Below, piece by piece: positions 15,104 to 23,860 of a DNA stretch of 50,537 nucleotides (its first letter is position 1; each line of letters begins with the position of its first letter). A model generated the notes under the pieces. It was given only the letters and a program-made list of their open reading frames with translations. It ran no database searches and was not told where the DNA came from. The stretch lies in assembly GCA_029255365.1 (NCBI GenBank), contig JAPFQF010000013.1, positions 1-50,537 of the forward strand, read 5' to 3'. Source of the stretch: Candidatus Nitrosopumilus sp. Lineage in GTDB: Archaea > Thermoproteota > Nitrososphaeria > Nitrososphaerales > Nitrosopumilaceae. The position numbers and the translations under genes are program-made.

Positions 15104-16132
15104 ATGAATCCAGAAATCGTACCAACGCATAGGAAAGAGTCTCTTGGAGAAGATGGAATGCTTTTTGTAAGGACTGAGGGTATTGTCGATACAATGGTCA
15201 AAATACCTCTTTTGGTAGCTGGTATGATTATTGCAGCGGCCATGATGCCAATTCAGCCCTCATTCAGTTCTCCTAGAACCTTAGATCTAATCATTTATCC
15301 TGATGGATTAACACATGTTTCTACAGAAATTGATGTAGATCCGTTTGTTACTGATTATGAACTTGATCTGTTTGGAAGTACTATTGACAATTTTGTAGCT
15401 GTGGGCGAAAACGGATTTTTGTTAACTGCTGATGTTGTAGGAAATTTTGCATTAATTGAAACTTTTGGCTCATCTGTTATTTCTGTAGAATATGACATTC
15501 ATGATCTGGTATCCAAACAAGGCAGAGTTTGGACATTTTCTTTAGATGCCCCATCTGATTTTACACTACTTTTGCCAAAAAATTCTGCAATCGTCGGAAT
15601 GGCAAACCTTCCAATAAACATGGAAATCATTGATGACAAAAATCAACTAACTCTTTCCAACGGCCAGGCAGAGATCAATTATCTTTTTAGCACAAATTCA
15701 ATAATCCCTGGCCCTGAAGACCCACTCAATCCTGCATCCGCACCTGATTATCTTTCATATGCATTGATTGCCGGAGCTGTATCTGCTGCGGCAATAGGAA
15801 CTGCAGTAGTTATTCGCTCTAAACGAAAAATTGTAAAATCAATACAAGACAAACAGTCAACCCAAACAACACAAAAAACTGAAACAGTTGACGCTGAAAC
15901 AATCTTCAAACTAAACCCAGATATTCGCGAAGACGACAAAGAGATAGTGAAGTTTATCTCTGATAACGGAGGACAAGCACTTGAAAGTGAGTTGCGTAAA
16001 AAATTCCTACAACCAAGAACTACAATGTGGCGTGCAGTGAAGAGATTGGAGCGCAATGAAATTATTGAAATTGAAAAGAAGGATTTGCAAAACCTAGTAA
16101 AACTACGAAAGAATGTGGAGAAAGAAGAATGA
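15104..16132 (+). CDS. Membrane-anchored winged-helix protein with extracellular sensor region
   Basis: 342 residues, or 312 if ATG 15194 is the true start; that would begin directly with the signal sequence (IPLLVAGMIIAAAMM). Residues about 55-215 are extracellular, beta-rich and without cysteine. A transmembrane helix follows (about 222-242, YALIAGAVSAAAIGTAVVI), then basic RSKRK, a Thr/Gln linker, and a cytoplasmic winged helix (about 265-340, DKEIVKFISDNGGQALESEL...TMWRAVKRLERNEIIEIE). It reads as a one-component transmembrane regulator. The next gene overlaps it by ATGA, indicating coupled translation. Confidence 0.75.
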   Translation: MNPEIVPTHRKESLGEDGMLFVRTEGIVDTMVKIPLLVAGMIIAAAMMPIQPSFSSPRTLDLIIYPDGLTHVSTEIDVDPFVTDYELDLFGSTIDNFVAVGENGFLLTADVVGNFALIETFGSSVISVEYDIHDLVSKQGRVWTFSLDAPSDFTLLLPKNSAIVGMANLPINMEIIDDKNQLTLSNGQAEINYLFSTNSIIPGPEDPLNPASAPDYLSYALIAGAVSAAAIGTAVVIRSKRKIVKSIQDKQSTQTTQKTETVDAETIFKLNPDIREDDKEIVKFISDNGGQALESELRKKFLQPRTTMWRAVKRLERNEIIEIEKKDLQNLVKLRKNVEKEE

Positions 16133-16941
16133 AAACACTGGCATTGTTTACAATATTCGTATTAATTTTTGGAACGGCATCAGCATCGTTGGCTAATGAC
16201 GCATACGCACAAACCGATCCTAACATCCTACTACGCATTGCTGAACAAGCAGACAAGCAAATCTCAAAACAACTAGAAAGATCCTATGGGGATTCAATAC
16301 CCTCTGATATCCGATCCCTGTTTTTGCAAGGACATGCTGCAGTAGAATCATTGGAAAAGTCCCTGCCTGAAGATGTAGAGCAAGCAAGAAACGATTTCCT
16401 TACCGCAATGAAATCGTTTAAGCAAATTTCTAAAATGATTTCCGAACCGGTTGGAAAGGCGGCAGTATCCAAACTCACAAGCGTTGTTGATAGAGATCTA
16501 TCCAGCGAACTTGACAGGTTAGAAAAACATGTTGAAAACTTAAAAACCATATCTGAAAAACAAAATACCAAAATAACTTTTGAAGAGATTGATTATTTGA
16601 TAGGCGAAGCGCAAAATCAAATCAAAGATGGAACTGCCACTCCTGAGACAATCAACGAACTAAAACATCTTGTTGATTCCATACAAAAAGAAATTAGCAA
16701 ATCTTCCTCACACAGTGCATCTGATAGGATTAAGCAATTTGTAGAGAAACAACTTGAAATAATTGATAGAAAATTGACAAAAGCATCCGATGCTGGTGCA
16801 GATGTAACTCAAATTGACAATGCTCGTGATAAAATTTCTGAAATCAGATCCTTGATTGAAGAGAGCGACATTAGCAACGCCAAGATAGTTTTTAATCAAT
16901 TGAACAAACTGGTGAAAAATATCGAACGCTCGGTGCGCTAG
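16129..16941 (+). CDS. Secreted helical/coiled-coil protein coupled to the membrane regulator
   Basis: 270 residues with a signal peptide (1-28, ending DAYAQ). The rest is almost wholly helical with heptad patterns (SELDRLEKHVENLKTISEK; ERSVR at the end), like a lipid- or peptide-associating bundle. The start overlaps the stop of the membrane regulator by four bases, so stoichiometric production is likely. It may be the ligand or partner of the sensor region; that is inference. No family recognised. Confidence 0.7.
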   Translation: MKTLALFTIFVLIFGTASASLANDAYAQTDPNILLRIAEQADKQISKQLERSYGDSIPSDIRSLFLQGHAAVESLEKSLPEDVEQARNDFLTAMKSFKQISKMISEPVGKAAVSKLTSVVDRDLSSELDRLEKHVENLKTISEKQNTKITFEEIDYLIGEAQNQIKDGTATPETINELKHLVDSIQKEISKSSSHSASDRIKQFVEKQLEIIDRKLTKASDAGADVTQIDNARDKISEIRSLIEESDISNAKIVFNQLNKLVKNIERSVR

Positions 16942-16981
16942 ATAACATAAGCTTCATATACATTTTCTAAACAATTTGAAC

Positions 16982-17176
16982 ATGGCATCTAAAGCAATTA
17001 TTGTCGGCGTAGGTATTCCAATGATTATTGTCGGTGCCTTGATGGCTTGGCTATGGGCTCCACTTGAAGGGGATTTTCAAAATCAAGTAGAGCTTGTAGG
17101 AAGCACAATTGGAATTTTGGGAGTGATATTTTTCATCTCTGGATTATTTTATACAAAAGAGCCAGTAATGCATTAG
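16982..17176 (+). CDS. Small two-helix membrane protein
   Basis: 64 residues from ATG 16982, about 26 bases after the TATA-like catatac, so leaderless. There are two membrane helices, IVGVGIPMIIVGALMAWLW (about 5-25) and STIGILGVIFFISGLFY (about 40-56), with a short acidic loop between. It has its own promoter, separate from the preceding operon. Function unknown. Confidence 0.6.
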   Translation: MASKAIIVGVGIPMIIVGALMAWLWAPLEGDFQNQVELVGSTIGILGVIFFISGLFYTKEPVMH

Positions 17177-17217
17177 AAACTCACTGAATAAATAATGAAA
17201 AAAATCACGATTATTAC

Positions 17218-17931
17218 TTGAAAGTCAGATTATTTGAAATATTTACGTCAGTTGAGGGCGAGGGAATTCTTTACGGGACAAAGACACTCTTTGTTAGACT
17301 TGCAGGGTGCCCCTTTACCTGCTTTTACTGCGATACAAAAGAATCGCTTCCTCTTGATTCTGGAACGGAATACTCAATTGAGGATGCAAACAAGCTAATC
17401 GATTCCAATTTAAAAAAGCAAACCTACAAAGTCAATTTCACTGGTGGTGATCCACTGATTCAGCATGAGGCAGTGGCATTGCTTGCAAAACACATCCAGG
17501 AAAAGAAAATCCCCACATATCTTGAATCGTCATGTTTTGATGTTGACAGATTTGACCATGTTCTGCCGTTTATTGACATTGTTAAAATCGAATTTAAAAC
17601 AAAGGATTCTGATTTTGTTGATGCAAAACATTATGATAAGATGATTGGCCACACAATGAAATGCCTTCAGTCGTCTGTAAAATCAAAGAAAACAACATAC
17701 ATCAAGGTTGTAGTCAGCTCAAAGACCCAACCAAACGAATTTGCAAAATTGGTAAAAGAAATTTTTGACATCGTGTCCAAAGATGATCTTGACGGATTCA
17801 TCATTCAACCTACATATGGAATTTCAGAACCGTCGCTGGATCTTTTGCTGGAGTTGTACGATTTGGTATATCCTCATTACATCGATGTCAAGGTGGTACC
17901 TCAGCTGCACAAATTCATTGGCGCCCCGTAA
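17218..17931 (+). CDS. queE: 7-carboxy-7-deazaguanine synthase (radical SAM)
   Basis: 237 residues from TTG 17218. The N-terminal EIFTSVEGEG and the radical-SAM CxxxCxxC (Cys31, Cys35, Cys38, CPFTCFYC) with TGGDPL define QueE, which converts 6-carboxy-tetrahydropterin to 7-carboxy-7-deazaguanine. FolE follows 64 bases later and QueC lies 0.9 kb on, so three of four preQ0 enzymes are clustered; the QueD step is not seen here. The end product in archaea is archaeosine in the tRNA D-loop. Confidence 0.92.
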   Translation: MKVRLFEIFTSVEGEGILYGTKTLFVRLAGCPFTCFYCDTKESLPLDSGTEYSIEDANKLIDSNLKKQTYKVNFTGGDPLIQHEAVALLAKHIQEKKIPTYLESSCFDVDRFDHVLPFIDIVKIEFKTKDSDFVDAKHYDKMIGHTMKCLQSSVKSKKTTYIKVVVSSKTQPNEFAKLVKEIFDIVSKDDLDGFIIQPTYGISEPSLDLLLELYDLVYPHYIDVKVVPQLHKFIGAP

Positions 17932-17995
17932 TCTTGGCACCAGCCTAAAAACCAGATTAGGTTCAAATACTAGAAAAATTCTGTGAGAATATCTA

Positions 17996-18553
17996 ATGGA
18001 CCAAGAGCGTGTAAAAAAACTCGTGAGAGAATTAATCATTGAACTTGGCGAAGATCCCACACGCGAAGGGTTACGTGAAACTCCCGAAAGAATTGCAAAT
18101 ATGTACAAGGAAATCTTTGGTGGCTATGATTCCGATTCGGAACTATCGGTTCAGTTCTCAGAGGATTCTGACGTGGTAATTGCCCGCGATATTCAATTCT
18201 ATTCTATGTGTGAACACCACATGCTACCGTTTTATGGAAAAGTCCACATTGCATACTCGCCAAACGGACGGGTCTTTGGAATCTCAAAGCTTGTCAGATT
18301 GGTGGAAAAATATTCAAAAAGACTGCAAATTCAGGAACGACTCACCAAAAATATTGCCGACGAACTGCACTCTCAAGGAGTAAAAGGCGTGGTAGTCTTG
18401 GTAGATGCAGAACATCTGTGCATGAAAATGCGTGGAGTCAAAAACGATGCAACACTTTCTTCGTCAGCATTTAGAGGAATTTACGAAAACAAGGAAGACA
18501 AAACAGGCATAATGTCACTCATTAGGGAACGCGCCTCGAACTTATCCATTTAG
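17996..18553 (+). CDS. folE: GTP cyclohydrolase I
   Basis: 185 residues, type-IA. Zinc/catalytic residues are in MCEHHMLPF (Cys72, His74, His75) and AEHLCMKMRG (Cys142), with the usual EDPTREGLRETPERIA start. It makes 7,8-dihydroneopterin triphosphate from GTP, the first step toward preQ0. Its position between queE and queC points to archaeosine rather than folate. The N-terminal helices seem complete; start ATG 17996 lies about 30 bases after a TATA-like ttcaaatact. Confidence 0.93.
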   Translation: MDQERVKKLVRELIIELGEDPTREGLRETPERIANMYKEIFGGYDSDSELSVQFSEDSDVVIARDIQFYSMCEHHMLPFYGKVHIAYSPNGRVFGISKLVRLVEKYSKRLQIQERLTKNIADELHSQGVKGVVVLVDAEHLCMKMRGVKNDATLSSSAFRGIYENKEDKTGIMSLIRERASNLSI

Positions 18554-18596
18554 AGAATACTGAAAAATTAAATAATCACCGTTTTTGATCACATGC

Positions 18597-18848
18597 ATGG
18601 GAGCGAATCCGTACATCCACATTCCAAAAGAATCATGGCCTAACTGGACATGGTATGCAATCGAATGCATTATTGTAATTGCAATTTCGATGTTGAGTTC
18701 AAGCAAGATTACCGATTCCATCGAGGGACTTTCACCCGAAGTGCAAAACTATGTGTTTATGGGAATTGTCGGCGGCTTCTTTCTAGTTTGGTATATTGGC
18801 ATCAGAGGCCTGATTCTGAAAAAGAAAATTCTTAGAAACAGCCACTAG
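18597..18848 (+). CDS. Small membrane protein, two helices
   Basis: 83 residues from ATG 18597, about 26 bases after the TATA-like aaattaaataa, so leaderless (an upstream TTG would add four residues). Membrane segments are ESWPNWTWYAIECIIVIAIS region (about 15-35) and YVFMGIVGGFFLVWYIGIRG (about 51-70), then a basic tail KKKILRNSH. It sits between folE and the convergent queC, with only two bases before the queC stop. No family recognised. Confidence 0.6.
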   Translation: MGANPYIHIPKESWPNWTWYAIECIIVIAISMLSSSKITDSIEGLSPEVQNYVFMGIVGGFFLVWYIGIRGLILKKKILRNSH

Positions 18849-18850
18849 AA

Positions 18851-19525
18851 TCATTTCAGATACTTTGTCTTGTCTATAATTCCAGCTTTTGCAAATGCAG
18901 TTTTTCTGTTGTTGCAAGACTCACAAACTCCGCAATGGTATCTTTTGTTTGAATAGCAACTCCACGTTTTGAATATGGAGTCGCCCAGAATACTCATTCC
19001 AGATTTTAACAAATCACTTTTTGACAGTCCCACTCTGTATGGCGACCAGATTTCAATGTTTTTTCGCAGTTTTGATTTGATTCCGTCAATCTCACCTTGG
19101 TTGAACGCACTTTCCAGCTTTTTTGCAAAAATAGGCCTGCAATCGGGATAATTCTTGTCTCCAGTATGGGCACCATATGCTACCAGAGTGGCATTTAATG
19201 TAAAAGCCCATGCCGAGGCAATTGACAGAAAGACCGCATTTCTGATTGGCACCACAATCGAATATTCAAATTCACTTGGAATCTTCCTTTTGGAACTTGT
19301 CAAGACATTAGAATTTCCATACAGGTCTTTCATAAAGCCGATATCGATTATTTTATGCTGCTTTAATCCCAGCTTTTTTGCAAAGGATTTGGCAGCTGCA
19401 ATCTCACTATTTGCTTTTTGACCGTACGAAAACGTAATGCCGTACAGATCATATTTTGATTTCAAATATGAAACGGCACAAACAGAGTCTACTCCCCCAC
19501 TAAAGACAATGACCGCTTTCTTCAT
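18851..19525 (-). CDS. queC: 7-cyano-7-deazaguanine synthase
   Basis: 224 residues. The PP-loop SGGVDS (9-14) binds ATP, and the C-terminal cysteine cluster (CYSNKRYHCGVCESC, four cysteines, about residues 191-206) holds zinc. It turns the carboxylate made by QueE into the nitrile preQ0 using ammonium and ATP. It is on the strand opposite queE/folE but within 1 kb. The stop of the small membrane gene is two bases away. Confidence 0.92.
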   Translation of the reverse strand: MKKAVIVFSGGVDSVCAVSYLKSKYDLYGITFSYGQKANSEIAAAKSFAKKLGLKQHKIIDIGFMKDLYGNSNVLTSSKRKIPSEFEYSIVVPIRNAVFLSIASAWAFTLNATLVAYGAHTGDKNYPDCRPIFAKKLESAFNQGEIDGIKSKLRKNIEIWSPYRVGLSKSDLLKSGMSILGDSIFKTWSCYSNKRYHCGVCESCNNRKTAFAKAGIIDKTKYLK

Positions 19526-19536
19526 AACTCATTCAA

Positions 19537-20460
19537 CTATTTTCTCCTGTCTGCCGCACCCTTGCTTGGTTTACAAATCACTATCTGGCACTTTGTGTTT
19601 GCAGATGCGAATCCCTTTGCCATGGCCAAACCAATTTTTTTCAAATCCACTGAACTTTTTGAAAATGCAATTACGGAAGGTCCCGCACCGCTAATGGTAA
19701 CGCCCAGCGCCCCTGCCTTGATGGCGTTTTCCTTTACTTTGACAAATCCTGGAATCATATGCTGCCTGGCAGGTTCAACTACTACGTCTTTGATTGAGTT
19801 TCCGATAATCTCAGGATCTTTTCTCATAAATCCTGCCACAATTGCAGCAGCGTTTGACAGATTCAAGATGCTGTCTGACAGTTTGATTTTTTTTGGAATG
19901 ACGCCCCTTGATACCTTTGTTTTCTTTTTTGGAACGCTGATTGTTGGGACTGCTATACACATTCTAAGATTGGCCGGCGGCTCAATCCTGATTACATCCA
20001 GGGGGTTTGTTTTCACAATTACAAAGCCGCCTAAGACAGATGCTGCAACATTATCGTAATGAACCGTGCCTGCACTTGCCCTCTCCCCAGAACCGGCAAA
20101 CTCCACCAGCGAATTTCCGTTCAATTTCAATCCAAACAATTCATCAAATGCAACTGCAGTCGCAGCAGCTGATGCCGCACTGCTTCCCATTCCATATCCC
20201 GCAGGAATTCCCTTTTTGATTTTAATTTCGACGCCGTCCTTAATTTTGAATTTTTTCTTCATGTTTTTCACAACCAATCCCGCAGTATTTTTTTCAGGAC
20301 TTGTGGGAATATCATCATCTGTGATTATTTTAATTCCATTTCTTGTTTTGGTTAGTGTGACTGTGTCATAAAACGCATCTATTGCCAATCCAAACACGTC
20401 AAATCCTGGACCTAGATTTGCAGTAGATGACGGTGCCTTGACTGTGACTTTTGATACCAA
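19537..20460 (-). CDS. thrB: Homoserine kinase
   Basis: A 307-residue GHMP kinase: N-terminal KAPSSTANLGPGFDVFGLA, the ATP motif PAGYGMGSSAASAAA (about 88-102), and a C-terminal GVTISGAGPSVIAF loop. These details fit ThrB (homoserine to O-phosphohomoserine, threonine synthesis) better than mevalonate or shikimate kinase. Its start codon directly abuts the stop of the GPN GTPase upstream on the same strand, so the two are co-transcribed. Confidence 0.9.
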   Translation of the reverse strand: MVSKVTVKAPSSTANLGPGFDVFGLAIDAFYDTVTLTKTRNGIKIITDDDIPTSPEKNTAGLVVKNMKKKFKIKDGVEIKIKKGIPAGYGMGSSAASAAATAVAFDELFGLKLNGNSLVEFAGSGERASAGTVHYDNVAASVLGGFVIVKTNPLDVIRIEPPANLRMCIAVPTISVPKKKTKVSRGVIPKKIKLSDSILNLSNAAAIVAGFMRKDPEIIGNSIKDVVVEPARQHMIPGFVKVKENAIKAGALGVTISGAGPSVIAFSKSSVDLKKIGLAMAKGFASANTKCQIVICKPSKGAADRRK

Positions 20461-21219
20461 CTAGCCCTCTACCTCCTCGCCCAAATTGAGAATTCTGCTT
20501 AGAGCGCCTTCGAGATTTACAAAGCCGTCCTCTGTCACGTTTGATATCGGGATCAGTCCCTGTGCAAAGCCACCAAGGTTCAAACCTCGTAAGATGCTCA
20601 CGGTTAGCGTATACGTATCGCCATCAGTATCTTTTGCAATGGCATTCTCCAATGTTTTTAAATTTGTCGACCACTGCAGAATGTCTTTTAGCTTGTCCCC
20701 GATGAGATCTGTCTTTGTTAGAACATTGACTGTCGACAAGTTCAAACGCAGCCTGATTGATGTCGCAAGCAGTGCGATTGAAACAAAATTTACTGGCGAA
20801 GTGATGAGAGATCCGTCAAAGAGAAAGATATTTGTTTTTTCTTCAGATGAAATGTTGTCTACTATGTAACGTCCGCTGGAACGATATGCAAACAACTCGA
20901 TTTGGCCAGGCGTATCTACAATCAGATAATCCGGATTCACTTTGTATACGTCATTTTGAATATCGTCAATTTTTGATGCAATCAAATCGTTTGCCATGAC
21001 CATAGCGCCATTCGGACCGAGTTCATACTGTTGCATGATTGACACATAGTCGACATAGTCTCTAACATCAATGTCGCAAGTGTATGGCATGTTGTCTACG
21101 CCCGGATCCAAATTCAAAATTGCAGCAAACGCCCCGTTTTTTGAATAATAGTTCTGCAACTTTGACGAAAGCAGGGATTTTCCCGAACCTGCAGTACCTG
21201 AAACAAAAATTGTCTTCAA
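20461..21219 (-). CDS. GPN-loop GTPase
   Basis: 252 residues from TTG 21219, about 27 bases from a TATA-like gaaatataag. Motifs: G1 GTAGSGKS (8-15), the hallmark Gly-Pro-Asn at 68-70, G3 DTPGQIE, G4 TKTD. GPN GTPases are dimers; eukaryotic homologues assemble and import RNA polymerase II, and the archaeal role is thought to be related to large-complex assembly. It shares a transcript with thrB, without any obvious functional link. Confidence 0.92.
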   Translation of the reverse strand: MKTIFVSGTAGSGKSLLSSKLQNYYSKNGAFAAILNLDPGVDNMPYTCDIDVRDYVDYVSIMQQYELGPNGAMVMANDLIASKIDDIQNDVYKVNPDYLIVDTPGQIELFAYRSSGRYIVDNISSEEKTNIFLFDGSLITSPVNFVSIALLATSIRLRLNLSTVNVLTKTDLIGDKLKDILQWSTNLKTLENAIAKDTDGDTYTLTVSILRGLNLGGFAQGLIPISNVTEDGFVNLEGALSRILNLGEEVEG

Positions 21220-21273
21220 TCCGTCTAATTTTTACTGTTTGCTTATATTTCAAACTAGCTTGTTTTTGATATT

Positions 21274-21302
21274 ATTGCCATTGGAAATACCATATTGGCA
21301 AT
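21274..21302. repeat. Inverted repeat ATTGCCA...TGGCAAT
   Basis: Seven-base arms at 21274-21280 and 21296-21302 with 15 bases between, in the divergent region between the GPN GTPase and a 50-residue gene. It could be an operator dyad or a hairpin. Chance is possible for seven-base arms. Confidence 0.3.
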
Positions 21303-21357
21303 CAAAAGGATCAAAAATTTCCATGTTGTCTTTAACTGATTGGATTGTATTTCATTT

Positions 21358-21510
21358 GTGAGTCAAAGTATATCGGAAAAGGAGGATAATCTCAAAAACT
21401 TGGTAGTGAGACTACTTCAGGAAAGAAATCTTTCGGACTTTGAAATGCTGGATTCATTATTTTCAGAAGTAAAGCGGGAACTCCAAAATCAGTACAGACT
21501 CTCAGACTAA
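21358..21510 (+). CDS. Small 50-residue helical acidic protein
   Basis: A GTG-initiated ORF in the 380-base gap between divergent genes. The product begins MSQSISEKEDNLKNLVVRLL and continues as two amphipathic helices (FEMLDSLFSEVKRELQ). A TATA-like tttaac lies about 26 bases upstream of the GTG; a TTG at 21340 would lengthen it by six residues. Composition is like a real soluble protein: regular Leu spacing and balanced charge. Function and family unknown. Confidence 0.55.
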   Translation: MSQSISEKEDNLKNLVVRLLQERNLSDFEMLDSLFSEVKRELQNQYRLSD

Positions 21511-21601
21511 GCATACTTTTCATGCCTAGAATTAGGCGTGAATTTTCCCTGACTGGAGATTTACTCAACTTTCATATTTGACTCCTCAAAAAAATCATCA
21601 A

Positions 21602-22618
21602 ATGAACTGGAGACTAGCAGCCATTCCTGTCACGTTGATTCCCATTCTCATAATTGCAGTCCAATTTGATATTCAGATTGAGGACGTTCTGGCAATTGGG
21701 TTGCTTCCGTTTGTTGGGGCAATTGTCGCTATGATGATAAAGCTGGGACTTCAGGGAATCAAATTTGCATACATTACACGAAAATATCTCGGGCATTTTG
21801 ACTCGTTTTTCAAACTGGTCGGGGTCAGAATGGGCAGCGAGTTTATCAAATTCACAACCCCGATGTTCATTGGCGCAGAATTTGTTATAATTTACTATTT
21901 ACACAAAAAGGGAGCAAAGCCTGCAAAGGCTGCATGGATTGCAATTATGGATATGGTAACCGAGGTGCTTGCGGCAGGACTGTTATCCATCATGGCGGGA
22001 ATCATTGCACTACTAAGCGGGGCATATGTTGTCGGAGCGGTAATTTTGGTAACCAGCATTATCATTACGTCTTTGTGGATGGTGATGTTCTTCCTCTCAT
22101 CCAAGCACACATTCCAGGTTCCAAAGGTGTTGGAAAATCTTGCAAAGAGATTTGGAAAAGAAAAAGGTGCAGAGGCAATTGGGAAAACAAACACATGGAT
22201 GGAGGAAGTGTGCATGATGAGCAGAGAAAATCTGAAAACCTCGGAATCCAAAAAGATCTTTACGGTCTCATTTTTGTTCTCGCTTGCATCATGGTTCTTT
22301 TATGGAATTTCATTTATGATTATTGCCACTGGAACAGAATTTGTTATCAGTGCATTTGACTCTGTAATGGCAGTAATGGGCGCAAATGCCATTGGAAACC
22401 TTCCTATAACCATAGGCGGTTCGGGCTTGGCAGAATTTGGAATTATTGCGTATATCAATAATTTGGATCCCTTTGCCTTTGAAATTGTTGAGGGAATTGT
22501 AGCCTGGGATGCAGTAATCGGGTGGAGAATTGCAACATACTATGTTCCAATTGCAATTACGTGGCTGCTTTTGGTAAAACTGGCCTTGAGCAGAATATCC
22601 AAATCGCAGGCTAGATAG
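21602..22618 (+). CDS. LPG-synthase-TM/UPF0104-type integral membrane protein
   Basis: 338 residues from ATG 21602 (TATA-like catattt 26 bases upstream; an alternative TTG at 21578 adds eight polar residues). About seven to eight membrane helices; the family pattern is seen in VGVRMGSEFIKFTTPMFIGAEF, the D-xx-TE segment MDMVTEVLAAGLLS and the conserved NAIGNLPITIGGSGLAEFGI. Relatives are flippase-like domains attached to lysyl-PG synthases or stand alone in archaea, perhaps moving lipids. Substrate unknown. Confidence 0.8.
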   Translation: MNWRLAAIPVTLIPILIIAVQFDIQIEDVLAIGLLPFVGAIVAMMIKLGLQGIKFAYITRKYLGHFDSFFKLVGVRMGSEFIKFTTPMFIGAEFVIIYYLHKKGAKPAKAAWIAIMDMVTEVLAAGLLSIMAGIIALLSGAYVVGAVILVTSIIITSLWMVMFFLSSKHTFQVPKVLENLAKRFGKEKGAEAIGKTNTWMEEVCMMSRENLKTSESKKIFTVSFLFSLASWFFYGISFMIIATGTEFVISAFDSVMAVMGANAIGNLPITIGGSGLAEFGIIAYINNLDPFAFEIVEGIVAWDAVIGWRIATYYVPIAITWLLLVKLALSRISKSQAR

Positions 22619-22652
22619 AAAACACTTTATCTTTATGCAATTTTTTTGATTT

Positions 22653-23453
22653 GTGGATTTTAAAAACAAGGTCGTTCTAATTACAGGCGCATCGTCTGGA
22701 ATTGGCAGAGAATCTGCAACAGCGTTTGCAAAACTGGGTGCTGACATAATTTTAGTTTCAAGAACAAAAGAAAAGCTTGAACAGGTGGCAGACGAATTAA
22801 AGAAATTTAATGTAACTACATTGGTTTGCCAGTGCGATGTGTCTAAAAAAGATCAGGTAAAAGAAATGTCAAGAATAGTTTTAGAAAAATTCAATTCAGT
22901 TGATATTTTGGTAAATAATGCCGGTTTTGCAATTTATGGCTCTGTATCTGATCTTAGCATTGATGACATAGAATCTCAGATGGAGACAAATTATTTTGGA
23001 ATGGTATACTGCACAAAGTATTTTCTTCCGTCAATGCTGGATAAAAAATCCGGACATATTGTCAATGTGGCATCCGTTGCAGCAAGCTTTGGTTTGCCTG
23101 GAATTGCTCCATACTGTGCATCAAAATTTGCAATGCTGGGATTTTCAGAAGGTCTCAAACATGAATTAAAAAATTCTGGAGTTGGAATCACCGTTGTCAG
23201 TCCCATCATGGTCAGAACCAACTTCTTTGAACATCCGTCGTTTGAAAAAATGCCAAAGTTTTCTCCAACTTCACTCAGTTCCAAAACTGTAGCAAAAGCT
23301 ATTCTGAGGGCAGCAAATTCTCAAAGATTGGAAATTATTGTCCCGTCTCTAGTACGAGCTGCTGTCTGGATGAAAAACACATTTCCGTATTTTATCAATC
23401 CGATATTGGGGATGGCTTTCAAAAAACAACCAGGCTCTGCGAAGAAAGACTAG
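22653..23453 (+). CDS. Short-chain dehydrogenase/reductase
   Basis: 266 residues from GTG 22653. TGASSGIG cofactor motif (about 10-17), NNAG, catalytic Ser in VNVASVAA and YCASK with Tyr/Lys. The C-terminal third with a hydrophobic stretch and PYFINPILGMAFKKQ resembles the DltE/YqjQ-like SDR group that may sit near membranes. Cofactor choice is uncertain. The gene converges with the next, overlapping by four bases. Substrate unknown. Confidence 0.85.
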   Translation: MDFKNKVVLITGASSGIGRESATAFAKLGADIILVSRTKEKLEQVADELKKFNVTTLVCQCDVSKKDQVKEMSRIVLEKFNSVDILVNNAGFAIYGSVSDLSIDDIESQMETNYFGMVYCTKYFLPSMLDKKSGHIVNVASVAASFGLPGIAPYCASKFAMLGFSEGLKHELKNSGVGITVVSPIMVRTNFFEHPSFEKMPKFSPTSLSSKTVAKAILRAANSQRLEIIVPSLVRAAVWMKNTFPYFINPILGMAFKKQPGSAKKD

Positions 23454-23854
23454 TCCTCTTCCAAGTCTTCATTTGCAGGTTCCCTGGAGCCCACATCTAA
23501 CAATTCTAGAGATTTTAATTCGAATTGATAAATTGCCTTCATCTCGATCTCTTTTTCTTTTTCTAGAAATTCTGACACTTTTTTACTCAGCGGTGCTTTA
23601 TGTTGATCAAAAACAAACTCATAGATCTCGCCCTTTAGCAAATCGTCAATCTTGATACCTTTTGCTACGTCCATTGTCACAATGTGTCGTCCATCTTCCA
23701 CCGCATCATACAACTGGACATCTATTTTGTTATCGTCATAATAGAATTCTAGAATGTATCCTGACCCTTTTAGCTCTTCAGGTTTCTTAAATTTTGCATT
23801 CTGAATTTCATCGGTAACCCATTCGGGAATTTCATCTTCTTTCTTTTTTGCCAT
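23450..23854 (-). CDS. Conserved hypothetical acidic protein
   Basis: 134 residues, soluble, strongly acidic at both ends, with a beta-rich middle (GYILEFYYDDNKIDVQLYDA; EIYEFVFDQHK) and no cysteine. It begins six bases after the stop of the zinc-ribbon gene at 23861, so the pair is probably an operon. I do not recognise the family. Confidence 0.6.
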   Translation of the reverse strand: MAKKKEDEIPEWVTDEIQNAKFKKPEELKGSGYILEFYYDDNKIDVQLYDAVEDGRHIVTMDVAKGIKIDDLLKGEIYEFVFDQHKAPLSKKVSEFLEKEKEIEMKAIYQFELKSLELLDVGSREPANEDLEED

Positions 23855-23860
23855 GGTAAG

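Noticed and set aside
17955-17975. T-arm-like ggttcaaata between queE and folE
   Set aside because: No flanking stem or cloverleaf can be drawn; it is better read as the folE promoter.
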